From NCBI RefSeq assembly GCF_001294645.1, contig NZ_CP011868.1:1364001-1428000 (forward strand): DNA of 64,000 bases. The letters run 5' to 3'. This DNA comes from Pseudonocardia sp. HH130629-09 (GTDB lineage Bacteria > Actinomycetota > Actinomycetes > Mycobacteriales > Pseudonocardiaceae). Positions 18,201 through 25,154 of the stretch are shown in pieces (positions within the stretch are counted from its first letter, which is position 1; each line of letters begins with the position of its first letter). The notes under the pieces are model-generated. The model was given only the letters and a program-made list of their open reading frames with translations, had not been told where the DNA came from and ran no database searches. The position numbers were made by a program, and so were the translations under genes.

Positions 18201-19187
18201 GAGCCTTTCCCAGTAGTGGGGAGCGGCTGGCGGCGACACGCCGGGGGCGTGGAGGTGCTCAACGAGGGTGCGGGACCCCGGTAGAAGAGATCGGTCCGCT
18301 CAAAGATCGACTCACCACCGAGGTCCCGCGTGCCCGATCCTGTCACCTACACCGCCGTGCTCCCGATCGGGGAGCCCACCGCGTCCATGTTGTCGCGGCT
18401 GTTGGCCGAGGAACGCCTCCGGCGCGGGACTCGCAGCGGGCGTCGGGCGCTGGACTGTGACCGCCACGCGGTGCTGGTGCTGCGCTGGTTCCTCGACGCG
18501 ACCCGGGTCGCCCAGCTCGCCGCCGACAACCGGCTGAGCCTGTCGAGTACCTACCGCTACCTGCACGAAGGTATCGACGTTCTGGCCGCCGCCGCGCCTG
18601 GACTGCCCGGCGCGCTGCTCGCGGCCCGCACCGCCGGGCACACCCACGTTCACCTCGACGGCACCGTGATCCACACTGACCGCTCCCGCACTCCCGGACC
18701 GACCCCGGGAGTGGATCTGTGGTGGTCGGGTAAGCACCACGTCCACGGCGGGAACGTTCAGGTCCTCACCGCGCCTGACGGGTGGCCGTTGTGGACCTCC
18801 CCGGTGCGCCCGGGCCGCGAGCACGACACCACCTGCGCCCGCGGTCACCCCGGCCTGCTCGACGCGATCGAGGGCTGGACCGACGACACCCACGTCGTGC
18901 TCGCCGACCTCGGCTACGAGGGTGAGAACACCCGCCTGACCTGCCCGTTCAAGACCCCCACCGGCGGTGGGCTGTCGGTGGACAAGCGCACCGTCAACAC
19001 GCTGCACTCCGCCGTCAGGGCTGTGGCCGAACGCGGGAACTCCCTGCTCAAGACCACCTTCAAGGCGCTACGCCGGGTCAGCTTCTGCCCCTGGCGGATC
19101 GGCGCGATCACCGCCGCCGCGCTCGTCCTGCTCCACGTCGAGCACGACCGAACCACATGATCAACCAGCACCTACTGGGAAAGGCTC
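18201..19187 (+). mobile_element. ISL2-group element, copy D
   Basis: The third tandem copy, with AAT on both sides (the right flank reads AATGGATACC). The terminal repeats are intact. Confidence 0.92.
18330..19160 (+). CDS. ISL2-group transposase, copy D
   Basis: A 276-aa transposase from GTG 18330, reading TRSGRR as in copy A and NRLSL as in copy C. A few silent differences near its 3' end (CTACGCCGG against CTGCGTCGG) are shared with copy A. The gene is intact. Confidence 0.9.
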   Translation: MPDPVTYTAVLPIGEPTASMLSRLLAEERLRRGTRSGRRALDCDRHAVLVLRWFLDATRVAQLAADNRLSLSSTYRYLHEGIDVLAAAAPGLPGALLAARTAGHTHVHLDGTVIHTDRSRTPGPTPGVDLWWSGKHHVHGGNVQVLTAPDGWPLWTSPVRPGREHDTTCARGHPGLLDAIEGWTDDTHVVLADLGYEGENTRLTCPFKTPTGGGLSVDKRTVNTLHSAVRAVAERGNSLLKTTFKALRRVSFCPWRIGAITAAALVLLHVEHDRTT

Positions 19188-19217
19188 AATGGATACCTCG
19201 ACCTTAACCTATCGCGA

Positions 19218-19301
19218 TTAACGTGCCGAGACGATCAGGTCGTGGACCGTGGCGGCGACTATGCTGGGGAACCGGCGCTCCAGCCTGGCAATACTCATGC
19301 A
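19218..19301 (-). pseudogene. possible short helical fragment
   Basis: Between the tandem array and the next IS, a minus-strand frame MSIARLERRFPSIVAATVHD ending at a TAA resembles the short three-helix dimerisation segments of actinobacterial small proteins. It is only 27 residues and is hemmed in by IS ends. It is offered as a remnant only. Confidence 0.25.
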
Positions 19302-19311
19302 TTCCTGCTCA

Positions 19312-21053
19312 GACCCGAATCCGCGAGTAGGTCATGAGCTGATCTTGGTCGGCCAAAGTTGATGTTGCTTGGGTCGGGAGTTGGGTGGTGGGCAAGCGGG
19401 CGGCCCGAGTGTCGCCTCGGGTGGCGGGTTCCTGTGCTGGTCGGGGCCGGTGCGGCCGGGTCAGGACGGAGCGGGCAGGGCGCGGACGCGGGCGAGGACC
19501 TCGGCGAGTAGGTGCTCGCCGGGTGGTAGGCGCAGGGTGAGGCCGCGGGCGTGGCGCACGAGGCGGGCGGGGATGGTGATCAGCCGCCGGCGCAGGGTGG
19601 CGATCATGGCCTGGCCGCCGCGGACGCCGTGCCCGACCAGGCGCCCGTCGCGGGTGCGGGCGGTGAGGTGGTGCAGCCACCCGCTGGTGGTGGCGGCCAG
19701 GAGTGCGCCCCACATCCAGGCTCGGTTCACCGCGAGGTGTCCGGAGGGGAGGTGGCGCAGCGCGGCGCCGTGCTTGGTGTCGCGGAACAGGTTCTCCACC
19801 TTCGTGCGGTGGCGGTACCAGTACTCGGCCTGCGCGGCTGCGGCAGGTGTGGAGACGTCGAGGTTGGTCACGATGAACGAGTAGGCGAACACCCCGTCGA
19901 CCTTGGCCACCGTAGCGAGGTCGTCGAGCGGGAGCGCCCGCTGGGCGGGGTGCAGGGTGCGTCGGCGCCGCGCTCGCGGGTCACCGGAGACCTGGCCGTG
20001 GTCCAGGTCGAGCCGGACCCGACGGATCAGCAGCTGGGTCGCTGCGGGCCACCAGTTCGGGCAATAGTCGGCCACCGCGACCTGCGCGCCGGTCATGTCG
20101 ATCGCGTCGGTCCACCCGTCGGCCGCGACGCCGTCGAGGATGCGCCACAGCGGCGCGATGCGTCGGGCGCCGATGGCGAACTCCACGCCGACGAACAGGG
20201 CTGCGCGGGCGAGCTGCCCGGCGAAGTAGCCCGCGTCCGCACGCACGCGGACTCGCCCCGCCCGCGCCTGCGCGGGGAGCGCGGCCAGCGCCCGGTAGAA
20301 CAGCTCGGCGCTGGTGGCGCGGGGGTCATCCCGGCCCGAACCGAGGTCAGCGGCCAGCACCACCGCGGTGTCGGCCCAGGTCGCGACGTGCGGGCGGGCG
20401 ACCCGCTGGCCTTGGTGGTTGAACGCCACGCCCTGCTTGAGCCGGCCGTAAACCTCGACATCGGTGGTGTCCAGATCGATCGTCACGTCCGCCGTCAGCT
20501 GCTCGGCCCGGTCCGGGTCGACCTGGGCGAGCAGGTCCAGCGCGGTGGTGTGCACGTCACCGAGCCCGGTCTCCACCGCCGCCCACTGCCCCTCGATGAA
20601 CTTGCGCGCGAGCCCGGCGGCGGTCGTGGACGCCAACCCCGGCACCGGCGTGAGTGCCTGCCCGGCGGTGTCGGCGCGGTGCCGGTCCAGCCCGACCAGG
20701 AAGTCCTCCCCGCACAGCTGCGCCGCCGACATGCCGACCAGCATCTGCCCGGCGCTGCACCCGCGGTCGCGGTCCTTGATGGGCCCGACCGCGGCGTCGA
20801 GCTTGTCGATGATCCCGAGCCGGTCGATCAGTTCGGTCACCGCGGCCAGCCCGGAGAACCTGGTCAGCGCCGCGTCCGGCGCGCCGAGACGCACCCGCGC
20901 ACACCGCGGGCGTCGCTTGCGTACTGTTCGCACCTGATAGGTGTCCTCTCAACCCGCAATGTCGTGTCGTCGCAAACACGATCATCGCAGGTCAGCGGGC
21001 ACCTATCGCCATCTCCCCAGTCCGGACACCAGCGCTACTCGCGGATTCGGGTC
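19312..21053 (-). mobile_element. IS1380-like insertion sequence next to tetR
   Basis: A perfect 19-bp inverted repeat, GACCCGAATCCGCGAGTAG at 19312-19330 and its complement at 21035-21053, bounds a 1742-bp unit with one transposase. The flanks do not show a convincing 4-5 bp duplication (CTCA left, AGAG right). The right end touches the tetR stop codon. Confidence 0.85.
19461..20933 (-). CDS. IS1380-family transposase (second type)
   Basis: A 490-aa DDE transposase. The Asp block is DVTIDLDTTDVEVYG and the second Asp is in VRVRADAGYFAGQL. The C-terminal YRHRTKVENLFRDTKHG block holds the Glu, followed by HLAVNRAWMWGALLAA. It is distant from the transposase at 3388-4812, so this is a separate IS1380 lineage. 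No lesion is seen. Confidence 0.87.
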   Translation of the reverse strand: MRTVRKRRPRCARVRLGAPDAALTRFSGLAAVTELIDRLGIIDKLDAAVGPIKDRDRGCSAGQMLVGMSAAQLCGEDFLVGLDRHRADTAGQALTPVPGLASTTAAGLARKFIEGQWAAVETGLGDVHTTALDLLAQVDPDRAEQLTADVTIDLDTTDVEVYGRLKQGVAFNHQGQRVARPHVATWADTAVVLAADLGSGRDDPRATSAELFYRALAALPAQARAGRVRVRADAGYFAGQLARAALFVGVEFAIGARRIAPLWRILDGVAADGWTDAIDMTGAQVAVADYCPNWWPAATQLLIRRVRLDLDHGQVSGDPRARRRRTLHPAQRALPLDDLATVAKVDGVFAYSFIVTNLDVSTPAAAAQAEYWYRHRTKVENLFRDTKHGAALRHLPSGHLAVNRAWMWGALLAATTSGWLHHLTARTRDGRLVGHGVRGGQAMIATLRRRLITIPARLVRHARGLTLRLPPGEHLLAEVLARVRALPAPS

Positions 21054-21762
21054 AGAGAAGATCGCTGATCTGGGCATTCAAGCCTCGGAGTAGTGCGTCC
21101 ATCGCCCGCTCGAATTGATCGGTCCAACTGTCGGTCTCGGTGCCCGGAAGGCTAGCGAGAGTGGGGTACCGATCGTTGTGGTCGTGCAGATGTTGGTGCA
21201 TGGCCCGTCGGGCGGTCGTCTCGTCCTGGTAGTGCCAGGCACTCTCGGTCGCTGTGCTGCCGATAACTAGGTTGCTGACGCTTGCAGCGGCCGCGACGAG
21301 GGCGGGTCCACGGAACCCAGCCTGGTGCAAACTGCAGTAGACGAACTCGGAGCGCTGGAGCGCTTGCGGGCCTAGTAGCGGGCGGGAAGCTGCCAGTGCT
21401 CCGGCCCAAGGGTGGCGAAGCAGTGCGGCACGTAGCTCGCGCATGAACCGGGCGATGTCGTCGGTCCACCGACCACTCGGGCGCTCCGGTAGGTCGAGTT
21501 CGCTGAATACGGTGTCGATAGCGAGGTCAAGCAAGTCATCTCGGGTGGAAACGTGCCAGTAGAGCGAGGTTGCGTGCACACCGAGCCGGTTGGCCAGCGC
21601 CCGCAGGCTCAGCGCAGCGTGGCCACCGTCGTCGAGCAGGGTGACGGTTGCGCGGGCGATCTCGTTGCGGCTGAGGCTTCCAGTGGAGCGAGCTGGTGGG
21701 CGTACGCGAAACCAGATCGCTCCGGGGACGGAGGGCTCGGTGTCCGCCTTCTTCGGACTCAC
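21052..21762 (-). CDS. TetR-family repressor of the adjacent exporter
   Basis: A 236-aa TetR regulator from GTG 21762. The HTH is LSLRALANRLGVHATSLYWH (about residues 52-71), followed by a TetR/ActII-like ligand domain. It is divergent from an MFS exporter with a 61-bp gap carrying a direct repeat, the classic layout for ligand-released control of efflux. Its stop codon lies on the IS1380 right end (21052-21054), so the last few residues may have been replaced by the insertion. Confidence 0.85.
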   Translation of the reverse strand: MSPKKADTEPSVPGAIWFRVRPPARSTGSLSRNEIARATVTLLDDGGHAALSLRALANRLGVHATSLYWHVSTRDDLLDLAIDTVFSELDLPERPSGRWTDDIARFMRELRAALLRHPWAGALAASRPLLGPQALQRSEFVYCSLHQAGFRGPALVAAAASVSNLVIGSTATESAWHYQDETTARRAMHQHLHDHNDRYPTLASLPGTETDSWTDQFERAMDALLRGLNAQISDLL

Positions 21763-21823
21763 CCCAGCAGTGTAGGACCGTACCGTGATAGCCCTTTACT
21801 GTAGGACCAGGAGGGAGAGTTTA
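21763..21823. promoter_or_regulatory. tetR/MFS divergent control region
   Basis: TGTAGGACC occurs twice as a direct repeat, at 21771-21779 and 21800-21808, 29 bp apart (about three helical turns). These are candidate TetR sites governing both genes. AGGAGGGAG follows as the exporter ribosome site. Confidence 0.55.
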
Positions 21824-23317
21824 GTGAGCGAACGCACGCAACTTGGGGGCGATGGGCACCCGCGTCGGTGGTGGATCCTCGTAGCGATCTGCGCATCGTT
21901 ACTGATTGTCGTCGTCGACAACACCGTGCTGTCAGTGGCGTTGCCGGCGATCGCGGAGGCGTTCGGCGCGGGCACTGCGACGCTGCAGGCGGTGGTCGAC
22001 GCCTATGTCGTCGTCTTCGCGGGGCTTCTGGTGACCGCCGGTGTTGCAGCTGACCGGTACGGCCGCCGACGGGTGTTGCTGGTCGGCTTGGTCGTGTTCG
22101 CCATGGCCTCGGCGGCCGCTGGGCTGGCCGGAGCAGTGTGGATACTGGTTGGCGCGCGGGCAGTGATGGGAATCGGCGCGGCGCTAGTCATGCCAGCGAC
22201 ACTCGCAATCCTGGTGCAGGTGTTCCCCGAGCACGAGCGCCCGCGTGCGTTCGCTGCGTGGGCCGCGGTGGCTGCGGTGGCGATGGCTGCGGGCCCAGTG
22301 CTAGGCGGGCTGTTGGTCGAACTCTGGTCCTGGGGCGGAGTGTTTTGGATCAATGTGCCCCTTGCCCTCGGAGCGGTAGCCGTAGTCGCAGCTCTCGCCC
22401 CCGAATCTCGCGACCCCGACGCTGGACGCCTGGACTCGGTGTCCGCGGTTCTGGTCACTGCTGGAATAAGCTCGGTTGTCCTGACCGTACTGGTCCTGGG
22501 CGAGAATGGCTCGCTGATCATCGCGTGGAGCGCCGGGATTCTAGCGGTTCTTGGGTTGGGATGGTTCACTCGAAGGCAGCTGCGTTCATCGGCGCCGATG
22601 GTCGAGTTCGCCCTGTACCGTGATCCGCGCTTCGCAGGTGGCAGCGTCGCGGCGGCCGTTCTGACTCTCGGGACCGGCAGCGCACTCTTTGTTCTGACCC
22701 AGTATCTGCAGCTCGTGCGTGGCCAGAGCGCGTTGGAAGCTGGGGTATCGCTAGTTCCACTGGCTCTCAGTATCGTCATCGCCTCAATCATCGGAGGACG
22801 AAGCGCGACCAGGGTCGGGCCACGTATCTGTATTGTGAGTGGCTTCGTCGTGGTGACCGCAGGATTCCTACTGCTCGCCATGCTAGGTCCGTCTAGCTCG
22901 TACCCGCACGTCGCGGCCGGTCTGGCGCTGCTCGGGCTCGGTGCTGGGTTTTCTGGCCCCGCCGTGACCAGTGTGGTTCTCGGCGCGGTCCCTCGACATC
23001 GCGCCGGTATGGGATCTGGCCTGCATGACACCCACCAGCAGCTCGGCATTGCAATCGGTGTGGCCGTGATGGGGGCGATCTTGACCTCGGTTTATCGCAG
23101 CAGGATGGTGGATCTTGTCGGAGTTGAGGACGGAGCGCTGGCCCTCACTCTGCTCCGAGGCGACGCAAACCTTGCTCGGGCTGGCACAGAGGCCTTCGTT
23201 GCTGCGCAGTCGACGACCATGATTGTTGCCGCGGGGTGCGCGGCTAGCGGCGCACTGATCGCCGCGCTGGTTCTCCGCTCGCGTCGAACGAGCCGAGCGA
23301 AGACAGCACCTGTGTAA
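21824..23317 (+). CDS. MFS drug exporter, DHA2/EmrB-QacA type
   Basis: A 497-aa membrane protein with about 14 hydrophobic segments. GTG 21824 is chosen because AGGAGGGAG lies just upstream and the protein then begins SERTQLGGDG before the first membrane helix. VVDNTVLSVALPAIAEAF is the DHA2 start and ADRYGRRRVLLVG is motif A. It would export a small molecule in exchange for protons, possibly the product of the damaged pathway to its left, under TetR control. Confidence 0.9.
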   Translation: MSERTQLGGDGHPRRWWILVAICASLLIVVVDNTVLSVALPAIAEAFGAGTATLQAVVDAYVVVFAGLLVTAGVAADRYGRRRVLLVGLVVFAMASAAAGLAGAVWILVGARAVMGIGAALVMPATLAILVQVFPEHERPRAFAAWAAVAAVAMAAGPVLGGLLVELWSWGGVFWINVPLALGAVAVVAALAPESRDPDAGRLDSVSAVLVTAGISSVVLTVLVLGENGSLIIAWSAGILAVLGLGWFTRRQLRSSAPMVEFALYRDPRFAGGSVAAAVLTLGTGSALFVLTQYLQLVRGQSALEAGVSLVPLALSIVIASIIGGRSATRVGPRICIVSGFVVVTAGFLLLAMLGPSSSYPHVAAGLALLGLGAGFSGPAVTSVVLGAVPRHRAGMGSGLHDTHQQLGIAIGVAVMGAILTSVYRSRMVDLVGVEDGALALTLLRGDANLARAGTEAFVAAQSTTMIVAAGCAASGALIAALVLRSRRTSRAKTAPV

Positions 23318-23441
23318 TCGCAATAGAGGTGGATGATTGTGGCATCGTCGAGCGGGCGGCCCTCCTGACTGAAAATCGACGTCCTGATACTAATGATCTC
23401 TTCTTACGGCAAGTGCCGGTTGCTATCAGAGGGGTATTGAG

Positions 23442-23951
23442 ATGGGCAGAACGATCCGCACTACAGACAACGTCTTCGTCCGACCGCTCATAACGCAAGA
23501 TGCGCCACAGGTCATGCGCCTAGCGCGTAGCGCCGGAAATCTCGATATAAACTCCCTATACGGCTATATCCTGCTATGTCGAGACTTCGGGTCGACGTCG
23601 GTAGCGGCCGTCGATGGTGCGAGACTCGCTGCCTTCGTCCTGGGTTATCGGCGCCCGACGAACGAATCGATCTACTTTGCCTGGCAGTGGGCGGCGGATC
23701 CCGCCTATGGTGCGACGGGTTTCACTGTCCGTGTGCTCCGTGAGGTCTTAGAGGCGCAACGACCTTCCGTTCGGAGGTTTGAGACAACCGTGCGCGCAGG
23801 AAGTTGTACTGGAGCGCACACCGTGGAGCGGCTCGCGCGAACCTACGGTGCCGATGTCGTAGTACGAGAAGAGTTTGGTGCGGAACTTCTTGGGCAGGAA
23901 CATGGCGCTGAGTACTTACACGCCTTCAATCTAGTATGCACAGGTGGTTAG
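23442..23951 (+). CDS. EctA-like GNAT N-acetyltransferase
   Basis: A 169-aa GNAT protein. LARSAGNLDINSLYGYILLC matches the diagnostic start of diaminobutyrate acetyltransferase EctA, and YFAWQWAADPAYGATGF is the acetyl-CoA-binding region, though the usual R/QxxGxG/A loop is eroded (GATGF). No ectB or ectC is nearby, so ectoine synthesis is unlikely. It may acetylate another diamine, for example a pathway intermediate or the metabolite as self-protection. Base composition is less GC-rich than the flanks. Confidence 0.7.
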   Translation: MGRTIRTTDNVFVRPLITQDAPQVMRLARSAGNLDINSLYGYILLCRDFGSTSVAAVDGARLAAFVLGYRRPTNESIYFAWQWAADPAYGATGFTVRVLREVLEAQRPSVRRFETTVRAGSCTGAHTVERLARTYGADVVVREEFGAELLGQEHGAEYLHAFNLVCTGG

Positions 23952-24206
23952 CCATCGGGATCCCAAGCTTGGAATGAGTGAAGATCGTAACCAACGCGCT
24001 CCGCCCGAGCCTGTCCGCGCGGCAAGCCGCGGTCGATCGCGCCACCGGCTGCCTACGGGGCGTTGGAGTCAACCCGGACCTCCTGCTGTGACGGGCATGC
24101 GCGCCGAGCACCTCGACGGGCTGGATTCGCGGACCTGAGTACGTATGGTCCGGGGGAGCCCGAGAGATCTCCGGGAACGGATCGATCATCGCTGCTGGCG
24201 AGGTCG

Positions 24207-24455
24207 TCAGCCCAGGCTGAGCTCGACGCCGCCGTTGCGGACGTCGTCGGCGGTGAAGGTGACCTGTCCGTGGTGGCTGATCTCCACCGTGTAGAAGTCC
24301 GAGACCGGTATGTCGTCGACGGTGAAGGGGAAGATGCAGCTGTAGGAACTGCGCTGTCCGGCATCGAGGCGACCGAGTCCGGCGATCGCCCCGCTCGCGT
24401 CGCGAATGGTGACCGCGATGCCCTCGGGGATGTCGTCGTAGCCGCCATAGGTGCT
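24207..24455 (-). pseudogene. C-terminal fragment of a secreted protein
   Basis: A minus-strand frame reading TYGGYDDIPEGIAVTIRDAS, then SYSCIFPFTVDDIPVSDFY and a terminal VELSLG stop. This resembles the C-terminal beta domain of small actinobacterial lipoproteins. A stop codon lies shortly upstream in frame and no signal peptide is found, so only the 3' part survives. Confidence 0.5.
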
Positions 24456-24519
24456 GGGCCACTCTCACGATCTCCGGCGCCTGTCGCTCTTGGATCGAGC
24501 GTCGATGATGCGGGTCGGA

Positions 24520-24681
24520 TCAGTGTGCGTGATAGCCCGTGTGCGTGTTGGCGCTGATGAAGTCGTTGAGTTGCTCGCGGCTCACATACCGCCGAGAGCC
24601 GATCATGACGTGTGCGATCTCGCCTCGGTTGATCAGCTCGTATGCTGATGGCGCAGCGCCGAAGTTCTCGAAGCTGGTCAC
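24520..24681 (-). CDS. excisionase-like HTH protein, probably truncated
   Basis: A 53-residue frame from GTG 24681. AYELINRGEIAHVMIGSRRY followed by VSREQLNDFISANT is the second half of an excise/HTH_17 domain, as in Xis proteins of actinobacterial integrative elements. The first helix, normally TVDEAAKLL-like, is replaced by FENFGAAPS, so the gene is likely a 5'-truncated remnant. No integrase gene adjoins it. Confidence 0.6.
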   Translation of the reverse strand: MTSFENFGAAPSAYELINRGEIAHVMIGSRRYVSREQLNDFISANTHTGYHAH

Positions 24682-24884
24682 TGACCTGCACCTATTCGAC
24701 TACGTCCAGGAACATCTCGCCGGAGCCGTGAGGACTGTCGACGACATTGTCTCCCTCGGCCCCGATACCGCGGCCTGCTGAAGAACGTCACTGGACAGGC
24801 TGCCCTTGGACTGGTGGACGTTCATGATGTAGAGCCCGCCGGGCTCCTTTGCCGCTGGTGTGTCGCGGCGCGCGCTGCGCGTTC
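24682..24884. other. mobile-element debris without a recognisable gene
   Basis: About 200 bases between the excisionase and recombinase remnants. I see no credible coding frame, repeat or promoter in it. Confidence 0.4.
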
Positions 24885-25022
24885 GGTAGAACACCGCTCA
24901 CGGAGAGCCAAGTGGACGCTATCCGACTTGCCCGCGCGTACGGCGAGAGCGTGGTCTCCCTATGCCGCCGGTTCGATGTGCATCGAATGACGGTGTGGTC
25001 GCACACCAAGGACTTGCTGTGA
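24885..25022 (+). pseudogene. serine recombinase C-terminal HTH fragment
   Basis: The frame GRTPLTESQVDAIRLARAYG followed by SVVSLCRRFDVHRMTVWSH ends in a stop at 25020-25022. It matches the C-terminal helix-turn-helix of Hin/resolvase-type recombinases. The catalytic domain is missing upstream. With the excisionase remnant it marks a dead integrative element. Confidence 0.5.
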
Positions 25023-25154
25023 CACGACCGCGCCTGACGGCACCTCCGCGTCGCTCTGCGGCGGCGACCGGCAGATTCACCGTGGTGATCAGCCCGTCGC
25101 CGAGTCCGGCTGCGAGGTGGAGCGAGCCCGATGAGCCACGGCGACGCTGTCAAC

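Larger units (their letters stand above)
16207..19187 (+). repeat. tandem array of three ISL2-group elements
   Basis: Copies at 16207-17193, 17204-18190 and 18201-19187 are each 987 bp and in the same direction. They are separated by the identical 10-bp spacer AATAGCCAAT, giving a 997-bp period. AAT flanks copies C and D on both sides, while copy B has AGT on its left and AAT on its right. This fits insertion at AAT followed by unequal crossover that multiplied the IS-plus-spacer unit. Confidence 0.92.
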
